Origin: Curtobacterium sp. MCLR17_032
Lineage (GTDB): Bacteria; Actinomycetota; Actinomycetes; Actinomycetales; Microbacteriaceae
Length of the DNA stretch: 64,000 nt
NCBI RefSeq assembly: GCF_003234795.2
Contig: NZ_CP126268.1
Coordinates: 992,001 to 1,056,000 of the forward strand
Direction: 5' to 3'
The notes under the pieces are model-generated. The model did not search any database. It saw only the letters and a program-made list of their open reading frames with translations, and had not been told where the DNA came from. This document shows, one piece after another, positions 29,462-37,441 of the stretch; position 1 is the stretch's first letter; the number at the start of each line of letters is the position of its first letter. The position numbers and the translations under genes were made by a program.

Positions 29462-30391
29462 GTGGACGAGGACCGGTACGGCAGTGACGTGCTCTCGGGC
29501 GACTGGCGCTCGCGGGGTGTGCAGAAGGTGCGGCAGGTGCCGCTCGAGCGCGACATGGTGCTCGAGGACCCGGACTCCGGTTGGGCCGGCGCCGTGGTCG
29601 GGCTCGAGGCCGGCAACGTCTCGCTCGAGGACTGGAAGGGCCGCGTCCGCGCCTTCCCCTTCGTCGGCCAGTTCCTGCTCGAGGGTGAACTCGTCACCCT
29701 GAGTCGCCCGCAGGCTCCGGTCGGTCGGTCCGCCGCGGCCGCCTCGCCGGCTCGGTCCACCGCCACGGCCGGGAGGCCCGGTGCCGCCCCGGCGGTCCGG
29801 CACGCCTCCGACGGTGGTCGCCTCCGCACCGCGTCCGGGTCGTTCGCCGTCGAGCAGCAGCGCGCCCGGGTGGCCCTGCCGAGCCGGATCATGGTCGAGG
29901 GCAAGCACGACGCCGAACTCGTCGAGAAGGTGTGGGGTGCCGACCTCCGAGTGGAGGGCGTCGTCGTCGAGGAGCTGTCCGGCGTCGACAACCTGGCTGA
30001 CGTGCTCGACGACTTCCGGCCGACCCGGGAGCGCCGCGTCGGCGTCCTGGTGGACCACCTCGTGCCGGGCTCGAAGGAGTCCCGTTTCGCCGACGCCGTG
30101 ATGCGCGGGAAGTGGGGCGCGCACGTCCTCGTCGTCGGGCACCCGTTCGTCGACGTCTGGCAGTCGGTGAAGCCGGCGCGCGTCGGACTGCAGGCGTGGC
30201 CGACGATCCCGCGGTCGATCGAGTGGAAGGCCGGCATCTGCCAGGCGCTCGGGTGGCCGCACGCCGAGCAGGCCGACATCGCCCGGGCGTGGCAGCGGAT
30301 CCTCGGGCAGGTGCGGACCTTCGCCGACCTCGAGCCGCAGCTGCTCGGTCGTGTCGAGGAGCTGATCGACTTCGTGACCGAGCCGGCCTGA
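29462..30391 (+). CDS. DUF3097 family protein
   Basis: The 309-residue protein matches the actinobacterial DUF3097 family. An N-terminal domain (VDEDRYGSDVLSGDWR ... RVRAFPFVGQFLLEG) is joined by a variable linker to a C-terminal domain carrying RIMVEGKHDAELVEKVWG and VDHLVPGSKESR. The EGKxD pattern followed by a DxxxP acidic motif resembles a TOPRIM fold, suggesting a nucleic-acid enzyme, but this is an inference. Linker residues about 104-117 are encoded by an eroded copy of the GGGAGGC palindrome family (29772-29809). Confidence 0.85.
   Translation: MDEDRYGSDVLSGDWRSRGVQKVRQVPLERDMVLEDPDSGWAGAVVGLEAGNVSLEDWKGRVRAFPFVGQFLLEGELVTLSRPQAPVGRSAAAASPARSTATAGRPGAAPAVRHASDGGRLRTASGSFAVEQQRARVALPSRIMVEGKHDAELVEKVWGADLRVEGVVVEELSGVDNLADVLDDFRPTRERRVGVLVDHLVPGSKESRFADAVMRGKWGAHVLVVGHPFVDVWQSVKPARVGLQAWPTIPRSIEWKAGICQALGWPHAEQADIARAWQRILGQVRTFADLEPQLLGRVEELIDFVTEPA
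29772..29809. repeat. Eroded copy of the GGGAGGC palindrome within DUF3097
   Basis: GGAGGCCCGGTGCC on the left faces GGCACGCCTCC on the right. The right arm is the complement of the left except for a 3-nt loss. It lies in the variable linker region of the gene. Confidence 0.55.
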
Positions 30392-30459
30392 CGGGCGCGC
30401 CCCGCGCCTCCCGTCCGCCCTGCCCGCCCGTACCGCCCGCCCCGCCGCGCCTCGGCCAG

Positions 30460-30499
30460 GCGGACAGGATCCGTCCTGCATCCACCGAGTTCTGTCCGC
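30460..30499. promoter_or_regulatory. Inverted repeat upstream of the small hypothetical gene
   Basis: GCGGACAGGA and TTCTGTCCGC (9 of 10 complementary) are separated by 20 nt in the gap between DUF3097 and the next gene, about 50 bp before its start. It may be an operator or a terminator of the upstream gene. Confidence 0.4.
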
Positions 30500-30536
30500 T
30501 GCCCCGAGCCTCGGGCTGGATCCCGGGCGCGCCGCC

Positions 30537-30542
30537 TACGCT
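30537..30542 (+). promoter_or_regulatory. -10 box of a probable leaderless promoter
   Basis: TACGCT lies 6 nt before the ATG at 30549. Confidence 0.6.
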
Positions 30543-30548
30543 TGCAGG

Positions 30549-31202
30549 ATGGACGGCATCGACGGACGCGTGCGGAACGCCGTCGACGTCTGGCTGCGCT
30601 GGCTGCCCCGCTGGCAGATCGGCACCGCACGCCCTCGCACCCGGATCTGCCGGCGCTGCACCGGTTCCCCGATCGCCGCGGCGGCCGGGTTCGGACCGGA
30701 CGTGCCGCACCCGGTGCAGCACGCGCTGATCGGCCGGATGTCCGCCATCGTCGAGGACGCCGTCGACGACTACACCGCCAAGAACCTGCCGCTGCTGCAG
30801 CGTGAGCTCGAGCGGGCCGCGGCACGCAAGCGACGCTCGGGGTACCAGCCGGCCGAGGGGCTGTCGCCGGAGTTCCAGGGCCTGGACATCGACCCGCAGC
30901 CGGAGCCGGGGGAGCCGTTCCTGTTCACCCTCGGTGAGCTCGCGGGCACCGGGGCGGACGCCCAGGAGCCCCGCGAGCCGTTGTCGGACGAGGCGAAGGC
31001 CGCGCTCCGCCACGAGATCGAACTGTCCGACGAGGCCGCGCGGTCGACCGGCACGGCGGTGTGCCTGGCGCTGCTCGACCACCGGGAGCGCATCGCCGAA
31101 GCGGTCGAGCGGCTCGTCGAACCCCAGATCGCCGCGCTGGTGTCGGACATGTTCCGCGGGCTCGACGGTCCCGACGAGGGTCCGCGCGGCGGCCTCTTCT
31201 AG
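30549..31202 (+). CDS. Hypothetical soluble protein
   Basis: This 217-residue acidic protein has no family I can name. The N terminus (MDGIDGRVRNAVDVWLRWLPRW) could be a peripheral helix. A CRRC motif (TRICRRCTGS) near residue 35 is the only cysteine pair. The middle is charged and helical (LQRELERAAARKRRSG), followed by a Pro/Glu-rich linker and a C-terminal helix ending SDMFRGLDGPDEGPRGGLF. It has no signal peptide. A leaderless promoter and consistent codon bias support a real gene. Confidence 0.65.
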   Translation: MDGIDGRVRNAVDVWLRWLPRWQIGTARPRTRICRRCTGSPIAAAAGFGPDVPHPVQHALIGRMSAIVEDAVDDYTAKNLPLLQRELERAAARKRRSGYQPAEGLSPEFQGLDIDPQPEPGEPFLFTLGELAGTGADAQEPREPLSDEAKAALRHEIELSDEAARSTGTAVCLALLDHRERIAEAVERLVEPQIAALVSDMFRGLDGPDEGPRGGLF

Positions 31203-31250
31203 CGGACGGGCCGAGCAGCCTCCGGAGCCGTCACAGGGGGAGGCCGTCGG

Positions 31251-31592
31251 TCACGCCACGAGCAGCGCCGGAACGCCGAACCAGAGCGCTGCCGGAACCA
31301 CCAGGACGAGGATCGCGCTGATGCCGATCACCGTGTCCGTGGACGCCGTCGGCCATCCGCTCCGCGCGACCAGTCCGAGGACGAGCGCAGCGACGACGGC
31401 ACACCACGGGCCCAGCGCGAGGACCAGGACCACGGGCCACAGGACGAGGGAAGCACCTGTCCCGGTCGCGAGGACGGGGAGCCACATGACCAGCCACAGG
31501 ATGAGCAGGACCCCGGCCGCCGATGACAGGAGGGCCGTGGCCACCACGAGCGGAACGGGGCGGCGGCGGCGGTGGTCGGCGGGCGTGGACAC
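31251..31592 (-). CDS. Small membrane protein, hypothetical
   Basis: The 113-residue protein starts at GTG with a short basic cytoplasmic segment (DHRRRRPVPL) followed by three hydrophobic stretches (VVATALLSSAAGVLLILWLVM, ASLVLWPVVLVLALG region, and GISAILVLVVPAALWFG). It is a polytopic inner-membrane protein of unknown function. It sits just downstream of the DUF3054 gene on the same strand (9-bp gap), so the two are probably co-transcribed. Confidence 0.6.
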   Translation of the reverse strand: MSTPADHRRRRPVPLVVATALLSSAAGVLLILWLVMWLPVLATGTGASLVLWPVVLVLALGPWCAVVAALVLGLVARSGWPTASTDTVIGISAILVLVVPAALWFGVPALLVA

Positions 31593-31601
31593 GCTCGGTC
31601 C

Positions 31602-32039
31602 CTACTGGGAGGAGTGTTCGGCGGCAGACGGGCTGCGCGTCTCGGACCGCCGAGACGACCGGACCCGCAGCACCAGTCGGGCGAGGAGCCGCCAGCCGAC
31701 CAGGAACACGCCGAGCACGATCGTCGCCACGATGAGGAACGAGATCGGCAGCGGGTTGCCGTCGACGACGCCCTGCCCGGTCGCGACCCGGATCGCCATG
31801 CCGACGAACACGGTCAGGATCCACGCCACGACGCCGGTCGGCCAGATCGCGAGCGGCCGTGCCCAGGCCCCGGAGGTCACGTACGCGATGGCCCAGCCGG
31901 CCAGGAACGGGTACGCGGTCGTCCAGAGTCCGAGCGGCGCGAACGCCTCGCCGTGCGACGAGCGTCCGATGACGGCGAACGCCACGATGAGCACGACGTC
32001 GATGACGGCCGCGAGCCAACCCCAGGTACGAGTCTCCAC
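31602..32039 (-). CDS. DUF3054 family membrane protein
   Basis: The 145-residue protein matches DUF3054: WGWLAAVIDVVLIVAFAVIGRSSHGE at the N terminus, then hydrophobic segments YPFLAGWAIAYVTSG, WPTGVVAWILTVFVGMAIRVATGQG and ISFLIVATIVLGVFLVGWRLLARLVLRV. The GRxSHGE motif is characteristic. It is a four-helix membrane protein of unknown function. I chose the GTG at 32039, which puts the conserved motif at the usual distance from the N terminus. Confidence 0.82.
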   Translation of the reverse strand: METRTWGWLAAVIDVVLIVAFAVIGRSSHGEAFAPLGLWTTAYPFLAGWAIAYVTSGAWARPLAIWPTGVVAWILTVFVGMAIRVATGQGVVDGNPLPISFLIVATIVLGVFLVGWRLLARLVLRVRSSRRSETRSPSAAEHSSQ

Positions 32040-32077
32040 GGCCCCATCCTCGCAGGCTCCGGCGGTGGTGCCCCTGG

Positions 32078-33091
32078 TCACCGCCGCAGGAGCGTCCGGC
32101 CGGAGACGACCGTGCCCCGCAGCGACCGGTGTTCGACGGCGCTGGCCGGGTCGTCGATGCGGGCGACGACGAGGTCGATGGCCTCGCGGCCGATGCGCTC
32201 GATGGGCTGCGCGAACGTCGTGAACCCGATCCAGTCGTCGGCGAGCGGACGGACCCCGTCGAACCCGGTCACCGAGACGTCCTGCGGCACGCGGACCTCC
32301 CGACGGGCGAGGGCCCCGCACAGGTCGAGCATGAGCCGGTCGGTCGGGCACATCACCGCGGTGGCCCCCGACTCGCGCATGACGTCGACGACGTCGGCGG
32401 CCAGGTCCTCGGGCGGACGCACGAAGCTCGCGTCGATGTCGATGACCCGGATGCCGCGTGCTCGGAGTCGCTCGACCATCGCTCGCGACCGGGCGTGCTG
32501 GGTGATCGCGTCGCCGATCGGCACGGTGAGCACGACGACCGCGGTGTGCCCGGCGTCGGCGACGGTGTCCGCGATGACCGCCCCGCCGTCGACCTCGTCG
32601 CAGTAGACGCTGGACAGTGCCGGGTGCAGCTCCGGACGGCCGGCGACCACGGTGGCGATGCGCGGCGCGAAGTCGGCGATCTCGGCCGCGGGCATCAGGC
32701 CGCTGCAGACCACGAGTCCGTCGACCCGCATCGAGACCAGGGCGGCGAGTGCGGACTTCTCGTCCTCGACCCGGCCGACGCCGGTGGTCGTGACGACGCG
32801 GTACCCGAGCTCGGAGGCCCGGCGCTCCATCACGGCGTGCAGTGCGGTGTAGACCATCGACGACGCGTCGCGCATGAGCATGCCGATCGTGTGCGTCCGA
32901 CCGCTGACCAGTCCTCGTGCCATGGCGTTGACGACGTAGCCGAGTTCGGCGGCGGCCCGCTCGACCCGTTCGCGGGTCTCGTCGGAGAACCGTCCGGTGC
33001 CGGAGAGGACCCGGCTGACGGCCGACTTCGAGACGCCGGCGCGGGCGGCGACGTCGAGGATCGTCGGCTGTGCGCCACGGCCGCCGTTCAC
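32078..33091 (-). CDS. LacI family transcriptional regulator
   Basis: The 337-residue regulator has an N-terminal helix-turn-helix (TILDVAARAGVSKSAVSRVLSG, residues 10-31) and hinge (NAMARGLVSGRTHTIGML), then a periplasmic-binding-protein-like sensor domain with YVV-type strands, VAGRPE and TGFDGVRPLADDWIGFTT. It starts at GTG. It is divergent from the phosphodiester transport operon, and a LacI-type palindrome lies in the shared intergenic region, so it most likely represses that operon. The ligand is unknown; by context it may be the transported compound or its breakdown product. Confidence 0.9.
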   Translation of the reverse strand: MNGGRGAQPTILDVAARAGVSKSAVSRVLSGTGRFSDETRERVERAAAELGYVVNAMARGLVSGRTHTIGMLMRDASSMVYTALHAVMERRASELGYRVVTTTGVGRVEDEKSALAALVSMRVDGLVVCSGLMPAAEIADFAPRIATVVAGRPELHPALSSVYCDEVDGGAVIADTVADAGHTAVVVLTVPIGDAITQHARSRAMVERLRARGIRVIDIDASFVRPPEDLAADVVDVMRESGATAVMCPTDRLMLDLCGALARREVRVPQDVSVTGFDGVRPLADDWIGFTTFAQPIERIGREAIDLVVARIDDPASAVEHRSLRGTVVSGRTLLRR

Positions 33092-33267
33092 GCCGCCGCC
33101 ACCGACGTCGGCAGGGAGAGGAGGACCATCTGGCCATCCTCGCAGCAGCCCGAGCCGGAGGCCCACCGACCGCTCGGCCACGACTCGGCAGCCCGCTGCC
33201 CGGAGTTCACCTCCCGGCGACGAGCGCGGTACCTGGAGTTCACCCGACCGCACCACACTCGACCCCG

Positions 33268-33287
33268 GTGCGGGAACGTTCCCACAC
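33268..33287. promoter_or_regulatory. LacI-type operator
   Basis: GTGCGGGAACGTTCCCACAC is a 20-bp palindrome with central AACGTT, the typical form of LacI/GalR sites. It ends 47 bp before the lipoprotein start and overlaps a candidate -35 (GTTCCC, 17-bp spacer, AGTACT). Only this copy is evident in the region. Confidence 0.7.
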
Positions 33288-33334
33288 CTCCTTCCCCCGA
33301 AGTACTGCCCCCACGAACCAGGGAGACCTCCGAC

Positions 33335-34492
33335 GTGAAGACCCGAGTCCTCGCCGGCGTCGCCATCGCGGCCGCCGCATCCATCGCCCTCTCCGGCTGC
33401 GTCCAGAGCGCGAACGCCTCGAACGGCGCCGAAGCCACCCCGGGCTCGACGAGCCTGAACGTGTTCATCAGCGGCGACACGAACGTCCAGGACCTCTGGG
33501 ACAAGTCGCTCATCCCCGCCTTCGAGCGGATGCACCCGAAGATCACCGTCCACACCAGCATCGACCTGCACGGGGAGCACGACGCACAGACCCAGGCGAA
33601 CCTCGCCACGGCGGTCAAGGCGCACAAGACGCTGCCCTACGACCTGGTGGACGCGGGCTTCGTCACCACGGCGGGCAAGGCCGGCCTGATGGCGAAGACC
33701 GACGCCCGTGCGATCCCGAACCTGGCCCACGTCCCCGCAGCCACCCGGGAGCAGGGCGGCGACCGGGCGATCCCGTACCGCGCCTCCAGCGTGCTGCTCG
33801 CCTACGACACGAAGAAGGTCACGAACCCGCCGAAGACCCTGGACGACCTGCTCGCCTGGATCACGTCCAACCCGGGCCAGTTCGCCTACAACTCGCCGTC
33901 CTCCGGTGGCTCGGGCGGCGCGTTCGTGATGACGGTGCTGGCCAAGTACCTGTCGAAGTCCGAGCAGACCCAGATGCAGACGACGTACGACAAGTCGCTC
34001 GAGTCGAAGTGGGACGCGGGCTTCGCCGCGCTCAAGGACCTCGGCCCGTCGACGTACCAGAAGGGCGTCTACCCGAACGGCAACGACCAGGTGCTGCAGA
34101 TGCTCGGCTCGGGCCAGATCCAGATGGCCCCGGTCTGGAGCGACCAGTTCATCACCGCGCAGAAGGCCGGCACCATCGGCAAGGACGTCGCGTTCACGCA
34201 GATCTCCGACCCGTCGTTCACGGGCAGCGCGAGCTACCTCGGCATCCCGGCGACCGAGCCGAAGGCCAAGAAGCAGGCCGCCGACGAACTCGCCGACTTC
34301 GTCCTGTCGTCCCAGGGGCAGCAGCTCGTCGCGAAGGCCGTGTCCGGCTACCCGGTCGTCCCGCTCAGCTCGCTGCCGTCGAGCGTCGCCGAGCAGTTCT
34401 CGAAGGCCGACCCGTCGAAGCTCCGCCTCGGCTTCCAGAGCGCGTTCCAGGCCGACATGAACGCGGCGTGGGACGCGAAGGTCCCGCAGTGA
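33335..34492 (+). CDS. ABC transporter substrate-binding lipoprotein
   Basis: The 385-residue protein has a lipoprotein signal peptide with lipobox LSGC (cysteine 22), then a periplasmic-binding fold: SLNVFISGDTNVQDLWDKSLIPAFERMHP, DLVDAGF, PYRASSVLLAYDTKKV, and PVWSDQF. The overall pattern resembles the iron(III)/2-aminoethylphosphonate/polyamine (PotD-like) cluster. The GTG has a GGGAGA site. Together with two permeases and an ATPase it forms an importer. The linked phosphodiesterase-phosphatase suggests a phosphorylated ligand. Confidence 0.88.
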   Translation: MKTRVLAGVAIAAAASIALSGCVQSANASNGAEATPGSTSLNVFISGDTNVQDLWDKSLIPAFERMHPKITVHTSIDLHGEHDAQTQANLATAVKAHKTLPYDLVDAGFVTTAGKAGLMAKTDARAIPNLAHVPAATREQGGDRAIPYRASSVLLAYDTKKVTNPPKTLDDLLAWITSNPGQFAYNSPSSGGSGGAFVMTVLAKYLSKSEQTQMQTTYDKSLESKWDAGFAALKDLGPSTYQKGVYPNGNDQVLQMLGSGQIQMAPVWSDQFITAQKAGTIGKDVAFTQISDPSFTGSASYLGIPATEPKAKKQAADELADFVLSSQGQQLVAKAVSGYPVVPLSSLPSSVAEQFSKADPSKLRLGFQSAFQADMNAAWDAKVPQ

Positions 34493-35514
34493 CCCAGACC
34501 GTCCCGAACGGCCCGGCGCTCGACCGGGAGGCCCGTGGCGACACCGCCACGGGCCTCCCGGCCGTCCCGTCTCCAGCCCAGGGCCCCCGTCGGCCGACCG
34601 GCCGCCGCACCACCCAGGAGCGTCTGGCGCGCCGCCGACGCGTCCAGGGCCTCGCGCTCGTCACCGCACCGGTGCTGGTCGTCGTCCTGTTCGTCGGCGT
34701 GCCGGTGGTCAACGCGGCGCTGTTCAGCCTCGGGTTCACCGGCGGCCTGAACCAGGCACTCGCCGACATCGGCCAGGACACCGTCAGCGGGTTCTCGTTC
34801 GCGGTCTACGGCACGCTGCTCGGCAACCCGACGTTCCTCCGCGACCTCGCGGCCACGATCGGGGTCACGCTCGCGTCGACCGGGCTGACGATCGCACTCG
34901 CGGTGGTCGTCGCCGTGATCCTGCGGCTGCGCGGCGGGTTCCTCGGCCGGACGCTCAGCGTGCTCGCCGTCGTCCCGATCTTCGTGCCGGTGGTGATCGC
35001 CAGCTGGTCGATCCTGACGTTCACCGACGCGCAGGGGTTCCTGCGGAGCGCCGGTGCCCAGGTCGGCATCGACGTGCCGGTGTGGGGCTACACGCTCGTC
35101 GCGGTCGTGTTCGGCAGCGTCTGGACGAGCCTGCCGTTCGCCGTGCTGATGATCGCCGGGGCGCTGCAGGGCACCCCCGACGCCCTGATCGAGGCCGCTC
35201 GGGACGCCGGTGCCAGCACGTGGCGCGTCGTCTGGCAGGTGCTGCTGCCGATGGCCGCGACTCCGATGGTCATCGCGACGACGTTCACCGTGATCGGCGT
35301 GCTCGGGTCGTTCACCGTGCCGTACTTCACCGGCCCGAACGCCCCGACGATGCTCGGCGTCGACATCTCCAAGTACTTCCAGTCGTACAACCGTCCGCAG
35401 CAGTCCACCGCGATGGCGTTCATCGTGTTCGCGTTCGCCGCGGCCGCCAGTGTGCTGTACCTGCGGTCGACCGTGCGCTCGAACGCCCGCGAACTCGGGA
35501 AGGGACAGCGATGA
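34489..35514 (+). CDS. ABC transporter permease (first)
   Basis: The 341-residue permease has an unusually long, basic, Arg-rich N-terminal region (about 45 residues) before the first membrane helix (GLALVTAPVLVVVLFVGVPVV), then five more helices and the EAA loop EAARDAGASTWRVVWQVLLP. The GTG start overlaps the lipoprotein stop (GTGA). No in-frame start exists between this and the first helix apart from one inside it, so the N-terminal region, including a 16-bp-stem hairpin at 34525-34560, is coding. Confidence 0.88.
   Translation: MTQTVPNGPALDREARGDTATGLPAVPSPAQGPRRPTGRRTTQERLARRRRVQGLALVTAPVLVVVLFVGVPVVNAALFSLGFTGGLNQALADIGQDTVSGFSFAVYGTLLGNPTFLRDLAATIGVTLASTGLTIALAVVVAVILRLRGGFLGRTLSVLAVVPIFVPVVIASWSILTFTDAQGFLRSAGAQVGIDVPVWGYTLVAVVFGSVWTSLPFAVLMIAGALQGTPDALIEAARDAGASTWRVVWQVLLPMAATPMVIATTFTVIGVLGSFTVPYFTGPNAPTMLGVDISKYFQSYNRPQQSTAMAFIVFAFAAAASVLYLRSTVRSNARELGKGQR
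34525..34560 (+). repeat. GGGAGGC-family hairpin inside a coding region
   Basis: CGGGAGGCCCGTGGCG, a 4-nt loop, and the exact complement lie 36-72 nt into the first permease gene, just after the lipoprotein stop. It matches the terminator after gatB. It encodes DREARGDTATGLPA. It could attenuate transcription or stabilise the lipoprotein message. Confidence 0.85.
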
Positions 35515-36323
35515 TCAAGCGCCTCACCGGCACCGCCCTGGTCTGGGCGACCGCCGTCGTCCTGGCCGTGTTCATCGCCGGACCCCTGCTGTGGTTGGCC
35601 GTCCGGGCCTTCGCCACGAGCTGGACCTACCCGAACCTGCTGCCCGACGGGTGGACCCTCAAGTGGTGGGGGACCGTGTTCCAGGACCCGTCGCTGGCCG
35701 TCGCCGTGCAGAACTCGCTCGTGCTCGCCCCGCTGACGGTCCTCATCGCCGCGGTCGTCTGCCTGCCGGCCGCGTGGGCGATCAGCCGCATCGAGTTCCC
35801 CGGGCGTCGGGTGGTGCTGGTCGGCCTGTTCGCCACGAACGCCTTCCCGAAGATGGGGCTGTTCGTCACGATGTCCGCGATGTTCACGGCGTTGAACCTG
35901 ATGAACACGGTCACGGGCATCCTCATCGTGCACGTGCTCGGCTGCGTCGTGTTCATGACGTGGTTGCCCGCGGCGGCGTTCTCGGCGGTGCCGCGCTCCC
36001 TCGAGGAAGCCGCACGCGACGCCGGTGCCGGACGCTGGCGGACGTTCTGGTCGGTGACGTTCCCGATCGCCTGGCCGGGGATCCTCGTCGCGATGGTGAT
36101 GAGCTTCCTGGCGTCCTTCGACGAGGCCCAGGGCACGTACCTGGTCGGCGCTCCGGCGTACATGACGATGCCGACCGCGATGTACTCGCTCGTCCTCAAC
36201 TCACCACGCCAGGTGTCGGCGGTCTTCGCGATCGCGCTGAGCATCCCGTCCGTGGTGCTGATGACCCTCGCCCGGAAGCACATCATGGGCGGCCGTCTGG
36301 CGGACGGGTTCCAGATCCGATGA
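35511..36323 (+). CDS. ABC transporter permease (second)
   Basis: The 270-residue permease has six membrane helices and the EAA loop EEAARDAGAGRWRTFWSVTFP. It starts at an ATGA overlap with the first permease, so both are made together. It completes the membrane part of the importer. Confidence 0.9.
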   Translation: MIKRLTGTALVWATAVVLAVFIAGPLLWLAVRAFATSWTYPNLLPDGWTLKWWGTVFQDPSLAVAVQNSLVLAPLTVLIAAVVCLPAAWAISRIEFPGRRVVLVGLFATNAFPKMGLFVTMSAMFTALNLMNTVTGILIVHVLGCVVFMTWLPAAAFSAVPRSLEEAARDAGAGRWRTFWSVTFPIAWPGILVAMVMSFLASFDEAQGTYLVGAPAYMTMPTAMYSLVLNSPRQVSAVFAIALSIPSVVLMTLARKHIMGGRLADGFQIR

Positions 36324-37441
36324 CCACACGCAGCACGAAAGGCGACCACATGTCGGACGCAACGCTCCTCGCGGACCCCGCACCGGACCTCCAGGCCGAC
36401 GGCCGGTCCACCGACGGCCGGACCAGCGACGACCGGACCAGCGGCGGCCTCGTCCTGCGGGGAATGACCAAGTCCCTCGGCGGACGCGACGTCGTCGCCG
36501 GCATCGACCTCGACGTGGCGAAGGGCGAGCTCGTCTCGCTGCTCGGCCCGTCCGGCTGCGGCAAGACCACCACGCTCCGCATGGTGGCCGGCTTCCTGCC
36601 CGTCGACGGCGGCACGGTGACGATGGGCGGCGCGGACGTGACCGACCTGGGACCCGAGCGCCGACCGAGCGCGATGGTCTTCCAGAACTACGCGCTCTGG
36701 CCGCACATGACGGTGACGCAGAACGTGGCGTTCCCGCTGCGGACCCGGCGGGTGTCGAAGGCCGAGACGACCCGGCGCGTGCACGAGGCGCTCGACCTCG
36801 TCGGCCTGACCCACCACGCGACCTCGAAGCCGACCGCGATCTCCGGCGGCGAGCAGCAGCGTGTCGCCCTGGCCCGCGCGATCGTCCAGGAGCCCGACGT
36901 GCTGCTCCTCGACGAGCCGCTGTCGAACCTCGACGCCAAGCTCCGCGTCAGCGTCCGCGACGAGATCCGGCGCATCCAGCAGCGCCTCGGCATCACGACC
37001 GTGATCGTCACCCACGACCAGGACGAGGCGCTGAGCATCTCGGACCGGATCGCGGTGATGCACGACGGGCGGATCGAGCAGGTCGCGTCGCCCACCGACC
37101 TCTACGCCCGCCCGTCGACCCGGTTCGTCGCGTCGTTCATCGGGTCCACGAGCACCGTCACGGGTGCGTTCCTGGCCGCCGTCCGCACCCCGGTCCCGGC
37201 CGGCGACGAGGTCCTCGTCCGCCCCGAGGAGGTCGTGCTCACCGACGACGGCCCGGTCCGCGCCACCGTGTCCCGCGTCCTCATGCGCGGGCACTTCGCC
37301 GAGCTCGTCCTCCGCTCCGGCGACGCGGAGCTGCGTGCCTACGTCACCGGCCCACCGCCGCCCCTCGGCACCGAGACCGGTGTCCGGATCGGTGCGGTGC
37401 TCGTGTACCGCGACGGCGTCCTGACGGAGGTCGCACGATGA
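36320..37441 (+). CDS. ABC transporter ATP-binding protein (importer)
   Basis: The ATPase of the importer is 373 residues from the ATG at 36320, which overlaps the permease stop, or 363 from the ATG at 36350, which has a GAAAGG site. Walker A is GPSGCGKTT (76-84), the Q-loop FQNYALWPHMTV follows, the signature is ISGGEQQRVALARA, and Walker B is LLLDEPLSNLD. The C-terminal TOBE-like domain is short. The N terminus has a repeated Asp-Gly-Arg-Thr-Ser tract. The pattern matches PotA/FbpC-like importers. Confidence 0.9.
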   Translation: MTTRSTKGDHMSDATLLADPAPDLQADGRSTDGRTSDDRTSGGLVLRGMTKSLGGRDVVAGIDLDVAKGELVSLLGPSGCGKTTTLRMVAGFLPVDGGTVTMGGADVTDLGPERRPSAMVFQNYALWPHMTVTQNVAFPLRTRRVSKAETTRRVHEALDLVGLTHHATSKPTAISGGEQQRVALARAIVQEPDVLLLDEPLSNLDAKLRVSVRDEIRRIQQRLGITTVIVTHDQDEALSISDRIAVMHDGRIEQVASPTDLYARPSTRFVASFIGSTSTVTGAFLAAVRTPVPAGDEVLVRPEEVVLTDDGPVRATVSRVLMRGHFAELVLRSGDAELRAYVTGPPPPLGTETGVRIGAVLVYRDGVLTEVAR

